From positions 1 through 10,841 of the forward strand of contig JAZNIW010000006.1 in NCBI GenBank assembly GCA_045577695.1: a stretch of 10,841 nucleotides of DNA, read 5' to 3'. This document shows positions 1 through 6,935 of the stretch, piece after piece. Source of the DNA: UMGS1279 sp045577695. Its GTDB lineage: Bacteria > Bacillota > Clostridia > Oscillospirales > Acutalibacteraceae. Below the pieces are notes generated by a model. That model had not been told where the DNA came from. It worked only from the letters and a program-made list of their open reading frames with translations, and made no database searches. Position numbers and translations under genes: made by a program. Position 1 is the first letter of the stretch. The number at the start of each line of letters is the position of its first letter.

Positions 1-199
1 TTACCGAGGGTTGCAACAATAAGATTAAAGTTTTAAAACGAAATGCATATGGTTACCGGAATTTTAAGAGATTTAGAAACCGTATTTTACATATATTTTC
101 CCATCAACAACTTAAATTACAACAAGCAGCCGCTTGAAGCGCCTGCTTCTATAAACTTTTCCATTTTAACTCTTTACCCCAACTATTGACAAAGAGCCC
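1..199 (+). mobile_element. Probable terminal, non-coding part of an ISL3-family insertion sequence
   Basis: No gene is visible here, but positions 170-199, read on the minus strand, begin GGGCTCTTTGTCAATAG, which resembles the terminal inverted repeats I recall for ISL3-family elements. If so, the element extends leftwards out of the window and its outer edge is near 199. Short plus-strand frames open at position 1 close by 22 and 36 and could be the last codons of a transposase, but this cannot be shown. A hairpin at 124-148 (AAGCAG/CTGCTT plus CGCT/AGCG, one C-C mismatch) could terminate such a gene. Family assignment is from memory of repeat ends, not from a visible transposase. Confidence 0.35.
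170..199 (-). repeat. Candidate IS terminal inverted repeat
   Basis: The 30 bp carry CTCTTT at 170-175 and AAAGAG at 191-196, so the end has its own short internal symmetry, as some IS ends do. It contains a perfect TTGACA (186-191), but no -10 hexamer lies at the right distance, so an IS end is preferred over a promoter. The partner repeat would lie left of position 1. Confidence 0.4.
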
Positions 200-237
200 T
201 TTAAAACTGAATTCTTTGCACAGTAATGTGTTAGAAA

Positions 238-270
238 GGCCCGATATGCAGATGCATATCGGGCCTTTTT
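238..270 (+). terminator. Perfect 12-bp hairpin with T-tract (intrinsic terminator)
   Basis: The arms GGCCCGATATGC (238-249) and GCATATCGGGCC (254-265) pair perfectly around a 4-nt loop and are followed by five T (266-270). This is a textbook rho-independent terminator for rightward transcription. The gene it serves is not in view. It sits just outside the presumed IS end, so it may have belonged to a gene interrupted or displaced by the insertion. Confidence 0.8.
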
Positions 271-291
271 GCGCTCAAAAATTCATTTTAA

Positions 292-562
292 ATGCATGAC
301 GGTTTCGTTGAAAGTGAAATTTCCGACTAGCCAAAGCAATTGAACTTGAACCAGCCTTAAATGGCTATTTTTAGGCATTTTTTGGCTCACCGTCATTCAT
401 AGGCGAAAACCTTATGAACTCCGTTTCGCCAAAATCTACATAAAAAATAACTCATTTAAGGTCGCAAGAGTTTTGCAAGCAACATTATTTTTCGGTATAC
501 GCGGAACAAGGCAGTGAATCCTTTCGGATTTAAGAGGATTTTAACAATGTATAGCGAAAAAT
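292..562. repeat. Gene-free stretch dense in inverted repeats; candidate dispersed palindromic element
   Basis: No coding frame is credible here. Visible structures are: ATGCATGACGGT (292-303) matched by ACCGTCATTCAT (389-400), 11 of 12 complementary; AGCC/GGCT around 353-366; GGCGAAA (402-408) with TTTCGCC (424-430); and ATTTTTCGGTATAC (487-500) with GTATAGCGAAAAAT (549-562), 13 of 14 complementary. Inside the last pair, AATCC (517-521) can pair with GGATT (526-530), or AATCCT (517-522) with AGGATT (535-540). The nested arrangement suggests a MITE-like or structured-RNA repeat. Copy number cannot be judged from one window. Confidence 0.45.
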
Positions 563-679
563 ATGTCTTCCAAAACCAGATTCAAGTTTGAATGCTTTGG
601 CTATGAAAATTATAAAAAGTATCAATTCTATCAACTTGTGATTGCTTAGCATTTGAGTAGGGAACTTTCTTCCCAAAAC

Positions 680-726
680 AAAAAATCTTATACACACGCA
701 GCCTTTTTAGCGGTTTTAGATTTTTT
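680..726 (-). terminator. Possible weak terminator downstream of the traX-like gene
   Basis: A perfect 9-bp inverted repeat (AAAAAATCT 680-688, AGATTTTTT 718-726) directly follows, and slightly overlaps, the stop codon of the minus-strand membrane protein gene. In the direction of transcription it ends in a T-run. The stem is A/T-only apart from one pair and the loop is 29 nt, so it would be a poor terminator. Nothing better is visible. Confidence 0.3.
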
Positions 727-1435
727 ATGCGATGAGATAACGGATGCCGTAAAGAAGGATAAAATGAGCCGGATAGTAAAGATAAAAAAGCCATTTCATA
801 CGGTGTTTTCCTGCTGTTCCGTTATAAAAGAAAAGTGGAATGAGGGCGAAAAGGGAATAAAATTGCAGATTCCAGCCCAATGTTAGCGTAATTAAAATTA
901 AACCGATTCCAGTGAATAGCAGTTTAGAAAGGGGGCGGCGCCCCAGCGATATCAGAGCAGGCAATAAAACGCCGGCAAAGGTGTAGTCGATGCTATAATC
1001 GGTGCCTCGCAGAAGATATAATAAAATTTTGTGAAGCGAATAAAGGAGTAAAAGGGTTGCAGATGGAACCAAAAAGAAGAGTGTGTTTTTTTGATTTTTG
1101 GCGTAGTCTAACGCGTAAACCAATAAGATTCCTAAGGAAAGGGTAAAAAATATGTTGAGGGATAGGGATCCGACAATGAAAAAACAAACCAATTGCATTC
1201 CTACACCGAAACCGAACATTACTGAAAAATAGCGCCACCGATGTCGGGTGTAGAAGCAGCCCTCAGCAACCATATAGGAAAAAATGGGAAACGCAAGGCG
1301 ACCGAGTATGCGAAAAAGTGTGATATTTGGGTAAAAGAAATAACCGATATGGTCAACGGTCATAAAAAAAAGGGCCAGTAATTTTAAATGGGTGCCGTTT
1401 AAAAAACGGGGCATTTTCCCCAAGAGGTTTTCCAA
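725..1435 (-). CDS. TraX-family integral membrane protein
   Basis: This encodes a 236-residue, very hydrophobic protein of the TraX family, named after the F-plasmid protein that N-acetylates pilin but common as a chromosomal protein of unknown role in Firmicutes. Family-like features are the N-terminal segment LKLLALFFMTVDHIGYFF (residues 18-35), the GRLAFPIFSYMVAEG block (45-59) and a C-terminal YYPAHFILLYGI segment (220-231). About eight membrane segments are likely (roughly 18-35, 38-57, 70-90, 93-110, 118-141, 152-165, 172-188 and 213-235). The start is TTG at 1435-1433: AGGAGG (1448-1443) lies 7 nt upstream, whereas the nearest ATG, seven codons in, has no such site. The gene is divergent from the polA operon and has its own promoter. 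No conjugation genes surround it, so an acyltransferase-like housekeeping or envelope role is inferred. The substrate is unknown. Confidence 0.85.
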   Translation of the reverse strand: MENLLGKMPRFLNGTHLKLLALFFMTVDHIGYFFYPNITLFRILGRLAFPIFSYMVAEGCFYTRHRWRYFSVMFGFGVGMQLVCFFIVGSLSLNIFFTLSLGILLVYALDYAKNQKNTLFFLVPSATLLLLYSLHKILLYLLRGTDYSIDYTFAGVLLPALISLGRRPLSKLLFTGIGLILITLTLGWNLQFYSLFALIPLFFYNGTAGKHRMKWLFYLYYPAHFILLYGIRYLIA

Positions 1436-1442
1436 ATCGAAT

Positions 1443-1448
1443 CCTCCT
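1443..1448 (-). promoter_or_regulatory. Shine-Dalgarno that fixes a TTG start
   Basis: AGGAGG read on the minus strand ends 7 nt before the TTG of the TraX-family gene. It is the strongest ribosome binding site nearby and decides for TTG over the internal ATG. Confidence 0.8.
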
Positions 1449-1472
1449 CTCGCTTTGTTTCCATATTATTTT

Positions 1473-1500
1473 ATCATATAAAGGGTAAAAGGTGAAGCAA
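1473..1500 (-). promoter_or_regulatory. Sigma-A-like promoter for the traX-like gene
   Basis: On the minus strand, TTGCTT (1500-1495) and TATGAT (1478-1473, 5 of 6 to consensus) are separated by 16 bp. The -10 box lies 37 bp before the TTG start, leaving a short leader that carries the strong ribosome binding site. Confidence 0.55.
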
Positions 1501-1534
1501 AAATTCATTTTTAGAAAAATTTTCGCCAATCCTA

Positions 1535-1563
1535 GTGACAAAAGGATCAGTGTTTGGTATAAT
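1535..1563 (+). promoter_or_regulatory. Strong sigma-A promoter of the polA operon
   Basis: GTGACA (1535-1540; 5 of 6) and a perfect TATAAT (1558-1563) are 17 bp apart, and the -10 box is preceded by TG plus one base (extended -10). An inverted repeat ATCCT (1529-1533)/AGGAT (1543-1547) straddles the -35 box and could be an operator, though it is short. The predicted transcript starts around 1570, inside a 30-nt run made only of A and G (1566-1595). Confidence 0.85.
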
Positions 1564-1610
1564 ATAAAGAAGAAAAAGAAAAAAAGAAAAAAGAGTGTGG
1601 TGTGCCGACT

Positions 1611-4187
1611 ATGAAACTTTTGGCTTTAGACGGAAATAGTATTGTGAATCGCGCTTTTTATGGGATTCGTTTGCTCTCGACCAAGGACGGGCGATATACC
1701 AACGCGATTTTCGGCTTTATGAATATTTTAAATAGTTTGCTGGAACGCGAAAAGCCGGACGGCGTCGCCATTGCCTTTGACTTAAAAGCCCCCACCTTCC
1801 GCCATAAAATGTATGAGGAATACAAAGCCGGCCGCAAACCAATGCCTGTCGAGTTGGCCTCGCAACTGCCGGTGCTGAAAGAATTATTAACCGCTTTTGG
1901 ATACCATTGCATTGAAAAAGAAGGATTTGAAGCCGACGATATTTTAGGAACTCTCAGTTTGGCGGCCGAACAAAATGACGATATCTGTGTAATTTCGACC
2001 GGCGACCGTGATAGTTTGCAACTGGTTTCGGAGCACACAACCGTTTTACTGGCAGCTACCAAAGCCGGAAGACCCGAAATCATTGAGTATACGCCTGAAT
2101 TTTTGATGGAAAAATACGGCCTGACCCCCCCACAGATGATTGAACTGAAAGCCTTAATGGGTGATGCCAGTGACCATATTCCCGGTGTGGCCGGCGTGGG
2201 GGAAAAGACCGCCACCGATTTGATTCAGCGTTTTCATAACGTAGAATATATTTATGAGCATTTGGAGTCATTGGAAATCAAAGAAGGTATCCGTAAAAAG
2301 TTGGCCGACGACAAAGAAAACGCTTTTTTAAGCAAGCGACTCGGAACCATTTGCCGCACCGTTCCCATTTCGGTAGATTTCTCTGATTACGCCTTCGCCC
2401 CACGACAGGAGAAAAGGTTGGCCGCTCTGCTTCGTGATTTGGAATTTTATAAAATGTTGGAGCAATTAGGCCTTTCTAATCTTCATTCTTGTAATACAAC
2501 AGGGGAAGAACGAACGGTTCCTTGCTATTCCCTTTGTGATACGCAAGAGTTGTTACAGCAGTGTTCCAATTCAACAATGATAACCGTTTTGTTGGAGGAG
2601 GGTGGAGAAACCCTTTGTTTTGCTGCAAATAAAAAAATATGTTCCTTGAATATAATGGAAAATATAAATGCCATTAAAACAATTTTTTCCAATGAAACTT
2701 TAAAAATCAACACGTTCGACAGTAAAACCCTTTATACCGTTATGGCCAATATTACTCCAATTCCGTTGGTGGTTTTTGACCTTACCTTGGCGGCGTATCT
2801 CTGCTCATCATCTTCCGGCTCTTATGCGATCGAGCGTTTAGCGGAGGAATATTTGGCGGTTTCACCTACCGTAGAGGGTCAGGAAATACCTGAATTGGTG
2901 CACCATACCGCGCTGGCCGATTGCTTGTTTTCGATATTGCAACGTGAGATAGAACAAGCCGGAATGACTGAATTGCTGCAGGAGATTGAAATTCCCTTAG
3001 CCCGTGTGCTTAGTGAGATGGAGCGGGTTGGCGTGGCTGTGGATACCGTCGGCATTGAGGCGATGCACCATCGACTGGATGAACGAATCACCCAATTAGA
3101 GCAAGAAATCTGGGATTTGGCCGGGGAACAATTTAATATCAAATCGCCGATGCAGTTGGGGTCTATTCTTTTTGAAAAATTGGGACTCAAATCCGGTAAG
3201 AAGACCAAAAACGGTTATTCTACCACGGCTGAGATTCTGGAGAAATGCAAGAACGAGCATCCCATCGTTCCTTTAGTGCTGGAATACCGCGCGGTTACCA
3301 AACTCAATTCCACCTATTGTGAAGGGCTTTTAAAAGCGGTTCAAAGTGATGGACGGATTCATTCAACCTTTCACCAAACCGAAACCCGCACCGGCCGCAT
3401 TTCTTCGTTAGAGCCGAATTTACAAAATATTCCCATTCGCCGTGAGGAGGGACGGGAATTGCGTAAATATTTTGTTGCCAAAGAGGGATATTTGCTGCTT
3501 GATGCCGACTATTCTCAGATTGAATTGCGTGTGTTGGCCCATTTGGCCGAGGATAAAGCTATGATTTCGGCTTTCACCCACGGAGAAGATATTCATACCA
3601 AAACAGCCAGCGAAGTGTTTGATATGCCGCCCCTTTTGGTGACCCCTCAAATGCGTAGCAGTGCCAAAGCGGTGAACTTCGGCATCATTTACGGGATGGG
3701 GGCCTTTTCGTTGTCCCAAGATATTGGTGTCACCCGTGCCGAGGCCGCCCGTTATATCGACGGATATTTTGCCACATATCCGAAGATTGCGCGGTATATG
3801 GAGAAAATGGTGCAAGATGCCAAGGAAAACGGTTATGCCAAAACAATGTTTGGGCGTCGCCGCTATTTGCCGGAACTCAACAGCTCGAATCATATGATGC
3901 GGGCTTTCGGTGAGCGGGTAGCTCGTAATATGCCCATTCAAGGCACGGCCGCGGATATTATTAAATTGGCTATGATTCGCACGCGGGACAAACTGTTGGA
4001 AAGCGGATTGGATGCGCGTTTAATTTTACAGGTGCACGACGAACTGATTGTTGAGGCGGAAGAAAGCATTGCCAAAGAGGCAGGCAAAATTCTGGAACAC
4101 GAAATGGAATCCGCTACTGCATTATTGGTGCCGTTAATTGTCGATATTCATCGTGCGAAAACGTGGTACGAAGCCAAAGGGGACTAA
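1611..4187 (+). CDS. polA: DNA polymerase I, with degenerate proofreading domain
   Basis: This 858-residue family A polymerase fills repair gaps and removes Okazaki primers. The N-terminal 5' nuclease shows GDRDS (131-135) and GDASDHIPGVAGVGEK (184-199), with the acidic metal ligands. The C-terminal polymerase has motif A DADYSQIE (631-638), motif B beginning RSSAKAVNFGIIYG (682 on) and motif C QVHDE (807-811), all intact. The middle 3'-5' exonuclease domain (about 290-450) has lost its catalytic set: no D-x-E exo I motif is present, and the exo III YxxxD is replaced by HHTAL, so proofreading is probably absent, as in Bacillus Pol I. The start ATG at 1611 is chosen because the family begins MKLLALDGNS; a GTG at 1602 would add three residues. 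Both starts have weak Shine-Dalgarno sequences (AAGAG or GGTG). It is the first gene of the operon and stops 1 nt before the next start. Confidence 0.97.
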   Translation: MKLLALDGNSIVNRAFYGIRLLSTKDGRYTNAIFGFMNILNSLLEREKPDGVAIAFDLKAPTFRHKMYEEYKAGRKPMPVELASQLPVLKELLTAFGYHCIEKEGFEADDILGTLSLAAEQNDDICVISTGDRDSLQLVSEHTTVLLAATKAGRPEIIEYTPEFLMEKYGLTPPQMIELKALMGDASDHIPGVAGVGEKTATDLIQRFHNVEYIYEHLESLEIKEGIRKKLADDKENAFLSKRLGTICRTVPISVDFSDYAFAPRQEKRLAALLRDLEFYKMLEQLGLSNLHSCNTTGEERTVPCYSLCDTQELLQQCSNSTMITVLLEEGGETLCFAANKKICSLNIMENINAIKTIFSNETLKINTFDSKTLYTVMANITPIPLVVFDLTLAAYLCSSSSGSYAIERLAEEYLAVSPTVEGQEIPELVHHTALADCLFSILQREIEQAGMTELLQEIEIPLARVLSEMERVGVAVDTVGIEAMHHRLDERITQLEQEIWDLAGEQFNIKSPMQLGSILFEKLGLKSGKKTKNGYSTTAEILEKCKNEHPIVPLVLEYRAVTKLNSTYCEGLLKAVQSDGRIHSTFHQTETRTGRISSLEPNLQNIPIRREEGRELRKYFVAKEGYLLLDADYSQIELRVLAHLAEDKAMISAFTHGEDIHTKTASEVFDMPPLLVTPQMRSSAKAVNFGIIYGMGAFSLSQDIGVTRAEAARYIDGYFATYPKIARYMEKMVQDAKENGYAKTMFGRRRYLPELNSSNHMMRAFGERVARNMPIQGTAADIIKLAMIRTRDKLLESGLDARLILQVHDELIVEAEESIAKEAGKILEHEMESATALLVPLIVDIHRAKTWYEAKGD

Positions 4188-4188
4188 G

Positions 4189-4617
4189 ATGAAAAAGTTG
4201 TTATTTGTTTGTACCGGTAATACTTGTCGTAGCCCGATGGCGATGTTTTATTTCAATCACTTGGCCAAGGAAAAGAATTTGCATTGGCAGGCCGATAGTG
4301 CCGGCTTTTCGGGGTACGGCGACCCTATGGCGCCCCATGCGATAACCGCCCTGACCGATAGAGGAATTGCGGTGGCGCCTTATACATCCAAGCGAATCAA
4401 TCCGGAGCATATTGAGCAGAGTGATTTCATCCTTTGTATGAGTGAGCAACATCGAACTTGGTTGCAGACGGTCGGTTTGCCGACCGAAAAGGTGGCCGTA
4501 TTAGGCGACGGCATTGCCGACCCCTACGGCGGCGACGAGCAATGTTACCAAGTCTGCCTTGCCGAACTGGAGGCTGCACTCTTTTCTTTGGTGGACGGAG
4601 GTATTTTTGATGATTGA
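4189..4617 (+). CDS. Low-molecular-weight protein phosphatase, YwlE-like (probable protein-arginine phosphatase)
   Basis: This 142-residue cytoplasmic protein belongs to the low-molecular-weight protein tyrosine phosphatase fold. The P-loop C8-T-G-N-T-C-R14-S gives the nucleophile Cys8 and the phosphate-binding Arg14. Asp111 of ADPYGG is the general acid. Thr12 in the loop is the residue known in Bacillus subtilis YwlE to favour phospho-arginine; classical tyrosine phosphatases usually have Ile there. Arginine phosphatase activity, reversing McsB marks that send proteins to ClpCP, is therefore likely but inferred. No McsB is in the window. ATG 4189 follows the polA stop by 1 nt and uses AAAGGGGA inside the polA end as ribosome binding site. 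An in-frame start at 4138 would overlap polA and lacks family support. The gene overlaps rimI by 8 nt. Confidence 0.9.
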   Translation: MKKLLFVCTGNTCRSPMAMFYFNHLAKEKNLHWQADSAGFSGYGDPMAPHAITALTDRGIAVAPYTSKRINPEHIEQSDFILCMSEQHRTWLQTVGLPTEKVAVLGDGIADPYGGDEQCYQVCLAELEAALFSLVDGGIFDD

Positions 4618-5047
4618 ACGGGCTGCACGCAGCGATCGTGATATTGCCGATATTGCGTATATTGAACAGCAATGTTTTTCCACCCCGTGGAGCGATGCCC
4701 AGATTCGTTCGTCCGAGGATTCTACCATTTTCTTTCTGGCAAAGGTGCAAAATCAAACGGTGGGATACGGTGGGATGTATACCGTTTTGGATGAGGGATA
4801 CGTCACCAATATTGGGGTTCTTCCTGACTTTCGTCATCAAGGAATAGGACGGAAAATTGTTGAGGCTCTTATCGATTTTTCCATTCAAAGGGAGTTATCT
4901 TTCCTAAGTTTAGAGGTTCGTATTTCCAATGAAGCAGCGATTTCTCTTTATCACTCACTGGGATTTGAAGTGGTTGGTGTGCGCAAAAATTTTTATTCCC
5001 ATCCAATCGAAGATGCGAAGATTATGACGAGGTATTTTAACCAATGA
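4610..5047 (+). CDS. rimI: Ribosomal protein S18 alanine N-acetyltransferase
   Basis: This 145-residue GNAT acetyltransferase transfers acetyl from acetyl-CoA to the N-terminal alanine of ribosomal protein S18, and perhaps other proteins. The acetyl-CoA pyrophosphate loop is visible as R75-H-Q-G-I-G80 after the strand VTNIGVLPDF. The C-terminal block AAISLYHSLGFEVVGVRKNF is characteristic of RimI, as is the early CFSTPWS segment. The start is ATG 4610, preceded by GGAGGT (4597-4602) at 7 nt; longer in-frame starts lie inside the phosphatase gene. It overlaps the upstream gene by 8 nt and tsaD by ATGA (5044-5047), so translation is probably coupled. rimI beside tsaD is a widely conserved arrangement. 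The tsaB and tsaE genes that often precede it are absent and must lie elsewhere. Confidence 0.93.
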   Translation: MIERAARSDRDIADIAYIEQQCFSTPWSDAQIRSSEDSTIFFLAKVQNQTVGYGGMYTVLDEGYVTNIGVLPDFRHQGIGRKIVEALIDFSIQRELSFLSLEVRISNEAAISLYHSLGFEVVGVRKNFYSHPIEDAKIMTRYFNQ

Positions 5048-6054
5048 ATGAAAAACGGATTTTAGCGGTGGAAAGTTCGTGCGACGAAACGGCCGTGGCG
5101 GTTACGTGTGGTCGCAAGGTGCTTTCGAATATCATCGCTTCACAAGTAGAGGAACATAAATTATACGGTGGTGTCGTTCCCGAGATTGCTTCACGGCGTC
5201 ACGCCGAAGCCATTTATGGCTTGGCGGAAGAGGCGCTAAAAGCGGCCGGAGTTACCCGCAAGGAGATTGATGCCGTTGCCGTGACTGCGGCACCCGGTCT
5301 CATCGGCGCCTTGTTGGTGGGGGTGAATTTTGCCAAAGGAGTAGCAGAATCTCTCGCAGTTCCGCTCATACCAGTCCACCATTTGCGGGGACACATTGCC
5401 GCCAACTATATTACGGCACCCGATTTAAAGCCGCCTTTTTTGTGCCTTTTGGTTTCGGGCGGTAATACGGTGATTGCCAAGGTAACCGATTATACCGATT
5501 TTGAAATTTTAGCCCGCACCCGTGACGATGCAGCCGGCGAATGTTTTGACAAAGCGGCCCGCGCAATGGGGCTTTCTTACCCCGGTGGAGTGACGCTCGA
5601 TAAAATTGCAACCACACCGGATTTTAAAAAATATCCGCTTCCCTTTCCGCGGGTGGAGGACAACGAATATGATTTCAGTTTTTCGGGATTGAAAACCGCC
5701 GTTATCAATCTCCTTCACAACGCCGAACAAAAAGGAGAGAGCATTGATTTACCGGTGATGGCAGCTACTTTGCGCAGCCGTGTGGTTGATATGCTGGTGG
5801 AATCAACCTTGAAATTAGCCAATGCAACCGGTCTCTCCACTGTGGTGATGGCAGGCGGCGTTTCGGCCAATAGTGAACTGCGGCGCCGTATGAAAGCGGA
5901 ATGTGAGAAAAAGGGGTATACCCTACATTATCCTGAACTTTGCTATTGTGGGGATAATGCCGCGATGATTGGGGTACAGGCCGCCTATGAAACCGTTGTA
6001 GCAGACTGTTCTCTGAATGCCGTCGCAACGATGGGCATTCATAAATCGTTTTAG
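5044..6054 (+). CDS. tsaD: tRNA threonylcarbamoyladenosine synthase catalytic subunit TsaD
   Basis: TsaD transfers threonylcarbamoyl from the TsaC/Sua5 product to A37 of tRNAs reading ANN codons, working with TsaB and TsaE. At 336 residues it has the usual bacterial length. It starts with the signature ILAVESSCDETAVAV. The metal site is visible: H113-x-x-x-H117 in the HHLRGH segment, and D304 in CYCGDNAAMIG. The glycine-rich ASUA/ATPase motifs (LVSGGNT, MAGGVSANS) are intact. The start ATG overlaps the rimI stop in ATGA. The next gene begins 20 nt after the stop. The essential function, intact motifs and full length make the call secure. Confidence 0.97.
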   Translation: MNEKRILAVESSCDETAVAVTCGRKVLSNIIASQVEEHKLYGGVVPEIASRRHAEAIYGLAEEALKAAGVTRKEIDAVAVTAAPGLIGALLVGVNFAKGVAESLAVPLIPVHHLRGHIAANYITAPDLKPPFLCLLVSGGNTVIAKVTDYTDFEILARTRDDAAGECFDKAARAMGLSYPGGVTLDKIATTPDFKKYPLPFPRVEDNEYDFSFSGLKTAVINLLHNAEQKGESIDLPVMAATLRSRVVDMLVESTLKLANATGLSTVVMAGGVSANSELRRRMKAECEKKGYTLHYPELCYCGDNAAMIGVQAAYETVVADCSLNAVATMGIHKSF

Positions 6055-6074
6055 ATAGAAAGGAAGAGGATTTA

Positions 6075-6935
6075 ATGCGCCAAAAAAGAATTGCGGCTAT
6101 TCACGATATTTCCGGCCTTGGAAAATGCTCTCTTACCGTGATTCTTCCGATTCTTTCGGTGGCTGGTATGGAATGTTCGGTCATTCCTACCGCCGTACTT
6201 TCCACGCACACCGGCGGGTTTCAAGATTTTTATTTTAAGGATTTAACCGAATCTATTTTGCCCATCGCCAAACATTGGAAGAAAGAGGGATTCGCCTTTG
6301 ATGCTATTTATTCCGGCTATTTAGGCTCGATGGAACAAATCGACATTTTGATGCAAGCGATAGCCCAAATTCGCGGGGGGAAAACCTTGGTGGTTGTCGA
6401 CCCGGTTATGGGCGATAATGGAAAACTTTATCAAAAATTTTCGCTTGAATTTCCTTCAAAAATGAGGGAACTTTGTAAGGTGGCTGACGTGATTACTCCC
6501 AACGTAACCGAGGCTTGTCTGTTGTTGGGAGAGCCCTTTCAAGAGCCCCCTTACACCAAAGAATATATGCAAGACTTATTGCTTCGTTTGTCCAAAATGT
6601 TTGGTTGTACCGTAGTTCTCACCGGTGCTTGTGAGCGATTGGATATGCTTGGTGCAGCGGCCTATCAACCAAGCGAAAAACAATTTTTCTTTGCGTTTGA
6701 TAAGCGTGTTGAGGGAATGTTTCACGGCACCGGAGACGTGTTTACTGCTGTATTAGTAGCCGCTTTGACGCAGGGGGAACCATTGGGGCAAGCCATACAA
6801 ACTGCGGTCAAATTTACTTGTCTATCCATTGAAAAAACATTGCCCTACCGAAAGGAAAACTGGTATGGCGTTCATTTCGAAGAGGTTTTGCCGCTGCTTC
6901 CCTCTTTGCTGAAAGGGGAGGAAGTAGATGGATAA
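6075..6935 (+). CDS. Pyridoxal/pyridoxamine kinase (PdxK/PdxY family)
   Basis: This 286-residue ribokinase-fold kinase phosphorylates B6 vitamers with ATP in the salvage route to pyridoxal phosphate. The N-terminal block HDISGLGKCSLTVILPILS is typical of the Firmicute pyridoxamine kinase branch. VVVDPVMGDNGKLY (about residues 107-120) contributes to the nucleotide and metal site. G218-T-G-D221 holds the catalytic aspartate and anion hole. The substrate preference between pyridoxal, pyridoxine and pyridoxamine cannot be read from sequence, so no single symbol is given. GAGGA lies just upstream of ATG 6075. The gene overlaps tcdA by 8 nt. It has no obvious functional tie to its tRNA-modification neighbours. 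Confidence 0.88.
   Translation: MRQKRIAAIHDISGLGKCSLTVILPILSVAGMECSVIPTAVLSTHTGGFQDFYFKDLTESILPIAKHWKKEGFAFDAIYSGYLGSMEQIDILMQAIAQIRGGKTLVVVDPVMGDNGKLYQKFSLEFPSKMRELCKVADVITPNVTEACLLLGEPFQEPPYTKEYMQDLLLRLSKMFGCTVVLTGACERLDMLGAAAYQPSEKQFFFAFDKRVEGMFHGTGDVFTAVLVAALTQGEPLGQAIQTAVKFTCLSIEKTLPYRKENWYGVHFEEVLPLLPSLLKGEEVDG

Noticed and set aside
186..214. Perfect TTGACA that could be a -35 box
   Set aside because: No -10-like hexamer lies at 16-18 bp, and the terminator at 238 would end any transcript at once; it fits an IS end better.
547..591. Tiny 14-codon frame on the plus strand with AGAGGA upstream
   Set aside because: It sits in the palindromic element and has no conserved feature; the ribosome-binding-like sequence is part of the inner hairpin.
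653..886. 77-codon plus-strand frame across the end of the traX-like gene
   Set aside because: Half of it is antisense to the TraX-family coding region; it has no ribosome binding site and no resemblance to a known protein.
1658..2215. 185-codon minus-strand open frame opposite the polA 5' nuclease domain
   Set aside because: It is antisense to essential motifs, with no family resemblance and low-complexity Ser/Pro composition typical of shadow frames.
3420..3941. 173-codon open frame on the minus strand inside polA
   Set aside because: It lies entirely antisense to conserved polymerase motifs, with no recognisable domain; an open frame caused by codon bias.
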